In this document: positions 36,817 to 44,747 of the stretch, piece after piece
Numbering within the stretch: the stretch's first letter is position 1
How the letters are laid out: each line of letters starts with the position of its first letter
NCBI RefSeq assembly: GCF_902459665.1
Contig: NZ_CABPSL010000002.1
Span: forward strand, 349,072-413,071
Direction: 5' to 3'
Origin: Pandoraea cepalis
GTDB taxonomy: Bacteria; Pseudomonadota; Gammaproteobacteria; Burkholderiales; Burkholderiaceae
Length of the DNA: 64,000 nt
Position numbers and translations under genes: made by a program
The notes under the pieces: generated by a model
The model's input: the letters and a program-made list of their open reading frames with translations, nothing else
What the model was told of the DNA's origin: nothing
Databases searched by the model: none

Positions 36817-36824
36817 AGGTGAAG

Positions 36825-36847
36825 CGATAACCGTCGACAGGTTATCG
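36825..36847 (+). terminator. Stem-loop after the DUF4148 gene
   Basis: CGATAACC-N7-GGTTATCG, an 8-bp perfect stem with a 7-nt loop, starts 8 bp after the DUF4148 stop. There is no U-tract, so it may be an mRNA-stabilising 3' hairpin rather than a terminator. Confidence 0.4.
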
Positions 36848-36947
36848 ATGGCAGTGCCTGGATTCGCCGACGGCCCGCCTGACTCGCCACCGAGTCCCGC
36901 CTGCGCCGTGCGAATCACCCCACCGACGCCGCAGCGCGTCCTACCAC

Positions 36948-36991
36948 AGCCCCGCCCGAGGATTCGTTCCCGACGGGGCTTGTGTGTTTCT
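36948..36991. terminator. Possible terminator between convergent units
   Basis: AGCCCCG (36948-36954) pairs with CGGGGCT (36974-36980), followed by TGTGTGTTT. The 19-nt loop makes it weaker than a typical intrinsic terminator. It lies between the DUF4148 gene and the end of the minus-strand efflux operon. Confidence 0.4.
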
Positions 36992-37028
36992 GGAGGCACG
37001 GCGTCGCGAAGACGCCACCTGCCTCATC

Positions 37029-38561
37029 TCAACGGGTGGATACTGAAGATGCCGTGGAGGTTGCCGGCGTGTTGTTGCTGCCGGCCGTCTCATGGGATGC
37101 CGTCGGCGACGCCTTCTCGTGACTTGCATTCGCGGCACTCGATTGCCAGCCACCGCCCAACGCCAGGAACAGATTGACCTGGTCCAGCGCGACTTGTGTC
37201 TCGGAGGCGGCCAGCGCGGCCTCGGCACTGGCGTGCGTGCGCTCCGCGTCAAGACTCGTCAGATACGGCGCGCGACCGGCCTGGTAGAGCTTGTGGTTCT
37301 GTTCGGCGGCGGTGCGTGATTTGTCGCGGGCATCGCGCAGGGCGTCGTCGCGCTGCAGCTCACGCGTGTATGCCGAGAGTGACGTCTGTGTTTCTTGCAG
37401 GGCCTTGAGCACGACGCCGTCGAAATGCGCGAGCGCGGCATCCGCCCCGGCTTCCATGCCCTTGATGTGCGAACGCACGCCGTTGGTCGGCAGCGACCAC
37501 GTGATCATCGGTCCCACGCTCCACTGCTCGGTGCGGCCTTGCCCGAAGTGTTCCAGGACACCGCTCGCCCCGATCGACGCACCAATGCGAATCGACGGGT
37601 AGAGGTCTGCCGTGGCGACACCGATCTTTGCCGTGGCGGAGGCGAGTTCGCGCTCGGCCTGACGCACGTCGGGGCGGCGCTTGAGCAGCGCCGTGCCGTC
37701 GCCGACCGGCAGCGGTTGCGCGAGTTGAGGAATGCGGCGGCATTGCGCCGCGCTTGCGTCGAGCGTGCCCGGCACCTTGCCGAGCATGACGGCCAGTCGG
37801 TACGTCGCCGCGTCATGCTGCGCCTGGAAGCGCGGCAGGGCGGCACGCAAGGTGTCGGCCTGCGCTTGCGCTCGCAGCAGATCGGTCGGCTGATCGCGCC
37901 CGGCGTCGACGAGCTTGCGCGTAATCGCGACGCTCTTTTCCTGCAACGCCAGTTGTTCGTTGGCAATGTCGAACTCGTGGTTGGCGGCGCAGCCTTGCAC
38001 ATAGGCGCGCACCGTTTCGGCGGCCACGCTCACACGCACGACGTCGAGGGCCGCCTGACTGGCTTCGGCGGCGGCCAGCGCGGCTTCATCGGCGCGCGCG
38101 AGTTTGCCGAAGAAGTCGATCTGATACGAGATGGACAGGGCGGCGGCGGCCAGATTGACCACCGGCAATTTTTCTTCCTTCAGGAAGCTCTCGCCGGAGA
38201 TCTGCGCGCGTGCGGCTTCGGCTTGCACGCCGCCTTGCGGCAGATTCTCCGATTCGACTTCGTGGTACATCGCGAGCGCGCGCTGCACGTTGGCGGCGGC
38301 CACGCGAATGTTCGTGTTGGCGGCCAGCGCCGTTTTCACGAGTGCGTCGAGCTTGGGGTCGTCGTAGAGTTGCCACCAGTCGTCGGGCACGGCGCCGATC
38401 GAGACACCGCGTTGCGCTGCGTTCGCGATGGGGCCATTGGCTTCGGGCGAGCGCATGAGCGCGTGGTCCGGAAGATGATAGTCAGGCCCGACGGTCGTGC
38501 AACCGGCAACGAGCGCGGCGGCCACTGCCACGGCGCTCATCAGGCATACGCGTGATTTCAC
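37029..38561 (-). CDS. Outer-membrane factor lipoprotein of the AaeAB-like operon
   Basis: 510 residues from a GTG at 38561 that overlaps the AaeA-like stop (GTGA). The signal peptide ends in a lipobox (ALVAGCTTVGPDY). OEP repeats are clear: DDWWQLYDDPKLDALVKTALAANTNIRVAAANVQRA, ISYQIDFFGKLARADEAAL, LLKRRPDVRQAERELASATAKIGVATADLYPSI and RAPYLTSLDAERTHASAEA. The C-terminal 40 residues are low-complexity Ser/Thr/Ala-rich. It gives this aromatic-acid pump its own outer-membrane channel; the E. coli aae operon lacks one. It ends the operon. Confidence 0.92.
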   Translation of the reverse strand: MKSRVCLMSAVAVAAALVAGCTTVGPDYHLPDHALMRSPEANGPIANAAQRGVSIGAVPDDWWQLYDDPKLDALVKTALAANTNIRVAAANVQRALAMYHEVESENLPQGGVQAEAARAQISGESFLKEEKLPVVNLAAAALSISYQIDFFGKLARADEAALAAAEASQAALDVVRVSVAAETVRAYVQGCAANHEFDIANEQLALQEKSVAITRKLVDAGRDQPTDLLRAQAQADTLRAALPRFQAQHDAATYRLAVMLGKVPGTLDASAAQCRRIPQLAQPLPVGDGTALLKRRPDVRQAERELASATAKIGVATADLYPSIRIGASIGASGVLEHFGQGRTEQWSVGPMITWSLPTNGVRSHIKGMEAGADAALAHFDGVVLKALQETQTSLSAYTRELQRDDALRDARDKSRTAAEQNHKLYQAGRAPYLTSLDAERTHASAEAALAASETQVALDQVNLFLALGGGWQSSAANASHEKASPTASHETAGSNNTPATSTASSVSTR

Positions 38562-39523
38562 CGCTGGGCTCCCGGTTGGGCGGACTTGGCCGACGTGGCC
38601 GACGTGACCGACGAAGGAGATGGCGTCGACGGTTGCGATTGACCGGCGGTGTCCTGCTGACCTTCCACGACCGTCACGGTCGCGGTGCGCCCGGCGACCA
38701 GGCGCATGTCCTTGGGCACATCGTCGAGCGCAATGCGCACCGGAATGCGTTGGGCGAGACGCACCCAGTTGAAGGTCGGGTTGATGTTGGGCAGCATCGA
38801 CGCACCGCTCGTGCGATCGCGATCCTCGATGCCGGCGACGATGCTCTGGACATGACCGTGCAGCACCTGGCGCTCGCCCATCAGACGCACCTCGACCTTG
38901 TCGCCGATGTGGATGCCGCGCATCTTCGTTTCTTCGAAATAGCCTTCCACGTGCAGCGAGTTGGCATCGACCATCGAGAGCACCGGGCGGCCGGTGCTGA
39001 CGTAGTCGCCAACCCGTGGCAGGCGATCGTTCAGGTAGCCGTCGGCGGGCGCGAGCACCCGGGTGCGCGCGAGGTTGAGTTTCGCCAATCGCACGGCGGT
39101 TTCCGCCTGGGCGAGCGCCGCCTCGCCCGATTCGACCTTGGTCTGGCCGGCTTCGACGACTTCCTTGGCGACCACTTCCGTCAATTGATGGTTGCGTGCA
39201 TTTTCGCGGCGCGCCTGTGCGAGCGTGGCGCGCCGCGCCGCGACGTTGGCCTCGGCCTGCTGCACTGCCAGCGTGTAGCGCTCGGGGTCGATCACGAACA
39301 GCAGATCGCCACGGTGCACCGGCTGATTGTCCTTGACCTCGACATCGGTGATGAGGCCGGAGACGTCGGGGGCGACCTGCACGATGTCGGCGCGAATGCG
39401 GCCGTCGCGTGTCCAGGGGGCGACGGTGTAGTAGTCCCACAGATGCAGCAGAACGAACACCGCGATGCAAGATACCGCGAGCGTCAGCGCGACGGGGCCG
39501 ATGGAGCGAAATTTCAGTTTCAT
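38558..39523 (-). CDS. aaeA: HlyD-family membrane fusion protein (AaeA-like)
   Basis: 321 residues. One N-terminal transmembrane helix (ALTLAVSCIAVFVLLHLW) precedes YYTVAPWTRDGRIRADIVQVAPDVSGLITDVEVKDNQPVHRGDLLFVIDPERYTLA, the highly conserved AaeA/EmrA-like lipoyl start. A coiled coil lies at about 80-150, followed by LNLARTRVLAPADGYLNDR. The C-terminus is Ser/Thr/Pro-rich. It bridges AaeB to the outer-membrane factor. It overlaps aaeX (ATGA) and the downstream lipoprotein gene. Confidence 0.93.
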   Translation of the reverse strand: MKLKFRSIGPVALTLAVSCIAVFVLLHLWDYYTVAPWTRDGRIRADIVQVAPDVSGLITDVEVKDNQPVHRGDLLFVIDPERYTLAVQQAEANVAARRATLAQARRENARNHQLTEVVAKEVVEAGQTKVESGEAALAQAETAVRLAKLNLARTRVLAPADGYLNDRLPRVGDYVSTGRPVLSMVDANSLHVEGYFEETKMRGIHIGDKVEVRLMGERQVLHGHVQSIVAGIEDRDRTSGASMLPNINPTFNWVRLAQRIPVRIALDDVPKDMRLVAGRTATVTVVEGQQDTAGQSQPSTPSPSSVTSATSAKSAQPGAQR

Positions 39524-39729
39524 GGTTGGCAGGCGTGCGCGATGGCGACAATGCCGCCCAGCGCGATGATGTACACAGCAAGGTTAAACAGGGAACGGTG
39601 CCAGACGAGCTTGTAAAAGCCCAGGCGCGCGAGTACGAAGCGCAGCGCGCCGGTCAGGACGAAAGCCACGACCATCAGCACGAGCAGCGTCGGTACGAAC
39701 ACGCCGTAGATATCGATCTCTCCGCTCAT
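39520..39729 (-). CDS. aaeX: AaeX-like small membrane protein (DUF1656)
   Basis: 69 residues with two hydrophobic segments (VPTLLVLMVVAFVLTGAL; NLAVYIIALGGIVAIAHA). MSGEIDIYGVFVP and FYKLVWHRSLFNLAVY are the DUF1656 signature. It lies between aaeB and aaeA in all such operons and overlaps both by 4 bp; its role is unknown. Confidence 0.92.
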   Translation of the reverse strand: MSGEIDIYGVFVPTLLVLMVVAFVLTGALRFVLARLGFYKLVWHRSLFNLAVYIIALGGIVAIAHACQP

Positions 39730-41735
39730 TGAGCACTCCCGGGGCGTGTGGTGGGGAACAGCGCGACGTGGATGTCCATGAGCGACGCGCGCGCGCTGCG
39801 CGACGCCTGGTCGGTATGCGCCACCATCGAGCGCACGGCACCCAGCAGTTTGTCTTGCAGCGTGGCGTCGGGGATGCTGACCGATTCGTCGAGCCGCGCC
39901 TGATAAAAGCGCGCCACATCGGTGAGCACGGCCTCAACGGCGTCGCGCTGCGATGCACTGAGATGCGGCAACTCTCGCTGCAACGCCAGCGCCGAGAGTT
40001 CGACGCGCACTTCGGTAAAACCATCGCTCGACGTTTCGCTCTCGCTCGCCGCCAGGCGCGGCACGAGCTGGCCCAACCGATCGAGCAGACGCGTGCGCAG
40101 ACGGTTATGTTGGGCAACGGAGCGCCCGAGCGCGTTGCGCGCGATGTCACGCCAGCTCGAATGGATCAGTCGCCGCATGGCAACGCGCGTACCGAACGGG
40201 CGCGTCTGCAGTGTCCAGAGCAAGGCGAACAGCACGCCGGCCAGTCCGGCGAGATTGCCGTTGAAGAACGCCTGGAAGTCGGCGCTGTATCCGCCCTGAA
40301 TGCCCACGAAGCTCGCCGTATTCACCGCGACGAGCATGGCCACCATCGTGAAGCGCGGTTGTGGAATCAGCGTGCCCAGCAACAGATACGGAATGGCGAA
40401 CAGCGCGACGAGCAGCCCGAAGTCGTGCGCATTCGTCAGGATGAAGAACACGTACACAGCGGCGAACACCACGCACACGGCTGTCGCCCAGAAAAACGAG
40501 CGGATGAACGGCGCGGGCTCGTCCATCGCGGCGAAGAAGCAGCAGGCCACGGCACCGAGCGAGACGCCGGCGGCGCCATCGTTCCAGCCGGTGTAGATCC
40601 ACGCCATGCCCATGAGGAACGTGCACAGTGCCGCCGACACCGTCGAGAACAGCAGCAGACCATGGTCGTAGTGGCGCGCGCCGCCCAGCTCCCAATGCTG
40701 GAAGGCGGGCGTCCAGTCACCCTCGCCCTCGTGATGCTCGCGCTGACCGAAGCGGCGCTGCAGCGACGCGCAATCCTGCCAGAGCTGTACAAGCGAGCGC
40801 AGACGGTCTTCGGTGGCTGCGACCAGGGCACCATACCAGTCCGACGCCTCGCCGGCCGATGGCGCCGGACTCAGTAAATGCGCCGGGGCGGGCATTGGCG
40901 CACCGCGACGCAGCCAGGCGACCACGTCGGCCATCTTGGCTTCGAGCGCCCCGGGCGCGCCGCTCGGATGCTCGCGCAACGCCTGCACGAGCGACGCGAC
41001 CGTCGAGAGCACGGGCATCATCATCGTCATGCGCCCGCGCAATTCCTGCGCATCGCGCACGCGTTCGGACGTGTCGGCGTCGTACGAGAGCTGGCTGATC
41101 AACTGGTCGAGGGCCAGAATGTCGGCCGCCATGCGGTGCCGGCTCATGTGGCGCGTTGCCTTGCCGTCGGGGTCTGCCGAGAGCATGTCGGTCGTCCAGC
41201 GCGCGGCGTCGGTCAGCCAGCGCGCCGAGCGGTCGTGCAGGACCTTGGCCACGCTCGTGGGCAGGACCACGGCGCCGACCACGCTTGCACAGACGATGCC
41301 GAGGATGATCTCTTCGGAGCGCGCGACGGCGATATCGAAGATGACGCCAGGCGTGTTGACGGCCGGCAGGGCGATCAGCGGCAGCGTGTACGAGGCGAGC
41401 AGGAACACATAGCTGCGCGGCGAGCGATGCAGCAGCGAAATATAGAGCAGCGTGCCGGTCCACAGCCCGACGGCCGCCATCAGCAGCTCGGGCGTGTTGA
41501 CGAGCGCCGGCACGAAGACGACGGACGCCGCGGCGCCGAGCAGCGTGCCGAACACGCGATACAGTGCCTTGGAGCGCGTGGCGCCCGTGAGCGGGTGCGA
41601 CACGATATAGACGGTGGCCATCGCCCAGTACGGACGCGGCAGGCCGAGCGCGAGCGCGATGTAAAGCGCCAGCATCGAGGCGAGGAACGCCTTGATCGAG
41701 AAAATCCAGTCGCGGGAGGAAGGCCAGGTGAGCAC
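39726..41735 (-). CDS. aaeB: FUSC-family aromatic acid exporter (AaeB-like)
   Basis: 669 residues, GTG start at 41735. Two sets of membrane helices flank a cytosolic region; SIKAFLASMLALYIALALGLPRPYWAMATVYIVSHPLTGATRSKALYRVFGTLLGAAASVVFVP is the FUSC/AaeB signature. With AaeA it forms a pump for hydroxylated aromatic acids. It starts 3 bp after the marR stop. The nearby benzoate and cyclohexanecarboxylate genes suggest a relief valve for aromatic acids (inference). Confidence 0.92.
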   Translation of the reverse strand: MLTWPSSRDWIFSIKAFLASMLALYIALALGLPRPYWAMATVYIVSHPLTGATRSKALYRVFGTLLGAAASVVFVPALVNTPELLMAAVGLWTGTLLYISLLHRSPRSYVFLLASYTLPLIALPAVNTPGVIFDIAVARSEEIILGIVCASVVGAVVLPTSVAKVLHDRSARWLTDAARWTTDMLSADPDGKATRHMSRHRMAADILALDQLISQLSYDADTSERVRDAQELRGRMTMMMPVLSTVASLVQALREHPSGAPGALEAKMADVVAWLRRGAPMPAPAHLLSPAPSAGEASDWYGALVAATEDRLRSLVQLWQDCASLQRRFGQREHHEGEGDWTPAFQHWELGGARHYDHGLLLFSTVSAALCTFLMGMAWIYTGWNDGAAGVSLGAVACCFFAAMDEPAPFIRSFFWATAVCVVFAAVYVFFILTNAHDFGLLVALFAIPYLLLGTLIPQPRFTMVAMLVAVNTASFVGIQGGYSADFQAFFNGNLAGLAGVLFALLWTLQTRPFGTRVAMRRLIHSSWRDIARNALGRSVAQHNRLRTRLLDRLGQLVPRLAASESETSSDGFTEVRVELSALALQRELPHLSASQRDAVEAVLTDVARFYQARLDESVSIPDATLQDKLLGAVRSMVAHTDQASRSARASLMDIHVALFPTTRPGSAQ

Positions 41736-41738
41736 GGT

Positions 41739-42212
41739 TTACTTCTTGGGGGGAGCCAGTGCGAGGATGGACCCATCGGGGCCCGCTGCGCGAGAGAGCA
41801 CTTCGAACACGCGCAACACCGCTTCGAAATCCTCGCGCGGAATGTCGGCGAACACCTTCGCGCGCAACTCGCTGAGTTCGATTTCGAGCTTTTCGGCAAG
41901 CGCTTCGCCCGCCGCGGTCAGTCGCAGCGCATTGGCGCGGCGGTCGCTTGCGTCGACTTCGCGCAGCACGAGACCGGCCCCGCACAACTGATCGAGCAGC
42001 CGTACCAGCGACGCGCCTTCGAGCCCGACATATTCGGCAAGCTCGACCTGACGCACGCCCTGACCCAGCCGGCGGATGAACAGCAACGGGCCGGCGCTCG
42101 CCGCCGAAATACCGTATTCGGCGATCGCGCCTTGCGATAGCTGGCGCCATTGTTTGCCGGCCAGCAGCAGATGGCTCGTAAAGACAAAGCGGAGCGATTC
42201 CAGGGAGGTCAT
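41739..42212 (-). CDS. MarR-family regulator of the AaeAB-like operon
   Basis: 157 residues. The winged helix is VRQVELAEYVGLEGASLVRLLDQLCGAGLVLREVDASDRRANALRLTAAGEAL. It is first in the operon, directly before aaeB, and has a dyad operator in its own promoter (42228-42254), so it probably represses the pump genes and itself until an aromatic acid binds. Confidence 0.9.
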   Translation of the reverse strand: MTSLESLRFVFTSHLLLAGKQWRQLSQGAIAEYGISAASAGPLLFIRRLGQGVRQVELAEYVGLEGASLVRLLDQLCGAGLVLREVDASDRRANALRLTAAGEALAEKLEIELSELRAKVFADIPREDFEAVLRVFEVLSRAAGPDGSILALAPPKK

Positions 42213-42227
42213 GAGAAAGATTATATG

Positions 42228-42254
42228 TTAACTAATAATTAGCATGCTAGTTAA
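42228..42254. promoter_or_regulatory. MarR-type operator upstream of the aae-like operon
   Basis: TTAACTA (42228-42234) and TAGTTAA (42248-42254) are inverted repeats. The interior TAGCATGCTA (42240-42249) is a perfect 10-bp palindrome overlapping the right arm. It lies 16 bp upstream of the marR start, in an AT-rich promoter. Confidence 0.6.
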
Positions 42255-42392
42255 TAGGGTATTGCGTGTGATAGCGATGTCGCGGGAAACCCAAGCCTGT
42301 ATTGGGTTTTCGGGAGATCGTCGCGCGCCTTGACGGCGCTTCGGCGGACGATTTCGGCGCCGTTCGCCTGTTTTATTTTTGGTGAAGCGATT

Positions 42393-42944
42393 TCAGGCGC
42401 CCTGGCGAGCGTGCCCGTCGTCTGCGCGTTCTCCCTCGCTTTCTCCATCGGGCGGGCCGCCTGCCGCCTCGTCGATCCGCTTCATGTTGTCGAGCAATTT
42501 GAGCAGATAGTGCAGCGTGTGCGTCATGTCTCCCGTCGAGAATTCATCGAGCGCCTGCGCGTAATAGTCATGAATACGCGGGACCGCCTCGCGGTGCCAG
42601 ACCGCATGCCCATGCTCGGTCATGGTGATGCGGCGCGATCTCCGGTCACGGCCGTCCGGTGCGCTCGCGATATGGCCGTCGCGCTCCATACGGCCGATCA
42701 GGCCCGACAGATTCTGGCGACTCACCATCAGATAACGCGCGAGATCGCCCACACTCATGCCGTCGGGCACCTCCGGGCGCGAGAGGGCACCGAGGACGGC
42801 CCATTGCTGCGTCGTCAGGCCCAGACTTTCCACTGCTCGTGTACCTGTTTTATGCAACATGTTGGCGCATTGATAGAGGCGGAAGAACAGCCGGTTCGCC
42901 AGCTCCATGCGCGTTATTTTCGTATTATTGCTAGGGTTTTCCAT
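42393..42944 (-). CDS. badR: MarR-family repressor (BadR-like)
   Basis: 183 residues from ATG 42944, which has GGAG about nine bases upstream; an in-frame ATG at 43007 lies inside the operator and is rejected. The HTH is MSVGDLARYLMVSRQNLSGLIGRMERDGHIASAPDGRDRRSRRITMTEHG. It is divergent from badH with a 144-bp gap and faces a perfect 20-bp operator. In Rhodopseudomonas palustris, BadR is a MarR repressor of badHI/ali genes relieved by 2-ketocyclohexanecarboxyl-CoA. The same role is inferred here from position and family. Confidence 0.85.
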   Translation of the reverse strand: MENPSNNTKITRMELANRLFFRLYQCANMLHKTGTRAVESLGLTTQQWAVLGALSRPEVPDGMSVGDLARYLMVSRQNLSGLIGRMERDGHIASAPDGRDRRSRRITMTEHGHAVWHREAVPRIHDYYAQALDEFSTGDMTHTLHYLLKLLDNMKRIDEAAGGPPDGESEGERADDGHARQGA

Positions 42945-42996
42945 ATCAATTTCTCCGCTTTCGCGTGCTTGCGCATCGTCGAGGTCGCGTCTAGTA

Positions 42997-43016
42997 TACG
43001 TCAACATATTGACGTA
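42997..43016. promoter_or_regulatory. Perfect 20-bp palindromic operator between badR and badH
   Basis: TACGTCAACATATTGACGTA has perfect 8-bp arms around CATA. It lies between the divergent badR and badH starts, 53 bp upstream of the chosen badR start and 73 bp before badH. It is the obvious binding site for the MarR dimer. Confidence 0.75.
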
Positions 43017-43088
43017 ATTTTATCGATGGGCCGGGATCTCCAAGGTCAACAAGGATACCGCGCCCACCTGTGACTCTGGAGGCGAGAC

Positions 43089-43856
43089 ATGCGGCGATTC
43101 GAGGGCAAGACGGTCATCGTGACGGGCGGTGGGGGCGGGATAGGCGGGGCGACGTGTCGCCGTTTCGCCAGTGAGGGCGCGGCGGTGGCGGTATTCGACC
43201 GCGATCTTGCGGCGGCCGAGCGCCGGGCGGGCGACATTGTGGCAGCGGGCGGACGTGCCCAGGCATTCGCATGCGACATCACCGTGCGTGATCAGGTCGA
43301 TGCCGCCGTCGCTGCGGCATCGGCGGCGTTGGGGCCGGTGGATGTCCTGGTCAACAACGCCGGTTGGGACATTTTCAAGCCCTTCACCAAGACGACCCCG
43401 GCGCAATGGGAGTCGCTCATCGCGATCAACCTTGTGGGGGCGCTGCATATGCACCACGCGGTGTTGCCCGAGATGGTGGCACGGCGCAGCGGACGCATCG
43501 TAAACATCGCGTCGGACGCGGCGCGCGTCGGGTCGTCGGGCGAAGCGGTGTACGCCGCGTGCAAAGGTGGGCTCGTCGCGTTCTCAAAGACGCTTGCCCG
43601 CGAGCACGCGCGCCACGGCATCACCGTCAACGTGGTGTGCCCGGGGCCGACCGATACGGCGCTCTTTGCCGATTACAAGGAAGGCGCGGGCAATCCGGAA
43701 AAGCTGGTGGAAGCGTTCACCAAGTCCATTCCGCTCGGCCGCATCGGCCAGCCGGACGACCTGCCGGGGGCGATTGCCTTCTTCGCGAGCGACGACGCCT
43801 CGTTCGTCACCGGTCAGGTGCTGAGCGTATCGGGCGGCCTGACCATGTGCGGTTGA
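43089..43856 (+). CDS. badH: 2-hydroxycyclohexanecarboxyl-CoA dehydrogenase (BadH)
   Basis: 255 residues, SDR. NAD motif TGGGGGIGGATCRRFA; catalytic NIASDAARVGSSGEAVYAACKGG with Ser and Tyr-x3-Lys. Blocks such as NNAGWDIFKPFTK and CPGPTDTALFADY, and the end GQVLSVSGGLTMCG, are those of BadH. It oxidises 2-hydroxycyclohexanecarboxyl-CoA to 2-ketocyclohexanecarboxyl-CoA. It heads the operon divergent from badR, with RBS TGGAGG, and badI follows 108 bp later. Confidence 0.93.
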   Translation: MRRFEGKTVIVTGGGGGIGGATCRRFASEGAAVAVFDRDLAAAERRAGDIVAAGGRAQAFACDITVRDQVDAAVAAASAALGPVDVLVNNAGWDIFKPFTKTTPAQWESLIAINLVGALHMHHAVLPEMVARRSGRIVNIASDAARVGSSGEAVYAACKGGLVAFSKTLAREHARHGITVNVVCPGPTDTALFADYKEGAGNPEKLVEAFTKSIPLGRIGQPDDLPGAIAFFASDDASFVTGQVLSVSGGLTMCG

Positions 43857-43964
43857 TCCCGACTATTTCCCGATCTCTCTTATCGATATCACCATTGGCG
43901 CGCGTCGCGGCTTTCAGCGATACCCCACGACAGCGAGCGACGCGCAGCGGCAAGGAGCGACACC

Positions 43965-44747
43965 ATGCAATACGAAGACATCCTGTATGAAGTGCGCAAC
44001 GGCGCGGCGTGGATCACGATCAACCGTCCGGACAAGATGAACGCCTTTCGCGGGCGTACCTGCGACGAACTGATTCATGCCATCAACAAGGCCGGCTACG
44101 ACCGCGAGATTGCCAGCATTGTGCTTGCCGGCGCAGGTGAGAAAGCATTCTGCACCGGGGGCGATCAGTCGGCGCACGAGGGGCAGTACGACGGACGCGG
44201 CACCATCGGGCTGCCGATGGAGGAACTGCACAACGCCATTCGCGACGTGCCCAAACCCGTCATTGCCCGCGTGCAAGGCTATGCCATCGGCGGCGGCAAC
44301 GTGATCTGCACCTTGTGCGACTTCACGATTGCGTCCGAGAAGGCCGTGTTCGGGCAGGTCGGCCCGAAGGTCGGCTCGGTCGATCCGGGCTTCGGTACCG
44401 CATTTCTCGCGCGCGTCGTCGGCGAGAAGAAGGCGCGTGAGATCTGGTATCTGTGCCGTCGCTATCCAGCGGCGGAAGCGCTGGCGATGGGTCTCGTGAA
44501 CACGGTCGTGCCGCACGATCAACTCGACGCGGAAGTTCAGAAATGGTGCGACGAGATTCTGGAGCGCAGCCCGACGGCGATTGCCATTGCGAAGCGCTCG
44601 TTCAACATGGACACGGCGCAACAGGCGGGCATCGCGGGCATGGGGATGTACGCGCTCAAGCTCTACTACGAGACGGAGGAGTCGCGCGAGGGCGTGCGTG
44701 CATTCCAGGAGAAGCGCAAGCCCGAGTTCCGTAAATACGCCAAATGA
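43965..44747 (+). CDS. badI: 2-ketocyclohexanecarboxyl-CoA hydrolase (BadI)
   Basis: 260 residues, crotonase superfamily, MenB-like. INRPDKMNAFRGRTCDELI, AFCTGGDQSAHEGQYDGRGTIGLPMEELH, VARVQGYAIGGGNV and FGQVGPKVGSVDPGFGTAFLARVVGEKKAREIWYLCRRY are characteristic of BadI. It opens the ring of 2-ketocyclohexanecarboxyl-CoA hydrolytically to pimeloyl-CoA. Its stop overlaps the next gene's start (ATGA). Confidence 0.95.
   Translation: MQYEDILYEVRNGAAWITINRPDKMNAFRGRTCDELIHAINKAGYDREIASIVLAGAGEKAFCTGGDQSAHEGQYDGRGTIGLPMEELHNAIRDVPKPVIARVQGYAIGGGNVICTLCDFTIASEKAVFGQVGPKVGSVDPGFGTAFLARVVGEKKAREIWYLCRRYPAAEALAMGLVNTVVPHDQLDAEVQKWCDEILERSPTAIAIAKRSFNMDTAQQAGIAGMGMYALKLYYETEESREGVRAFQEKRKPEFRKYAK

Noticed and set aside
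42945..43007. Upstream start of badR
   Set aside because: The ATG lies inside the 20-bp operator, and the downstream ATG has the better ribosome-binding site.
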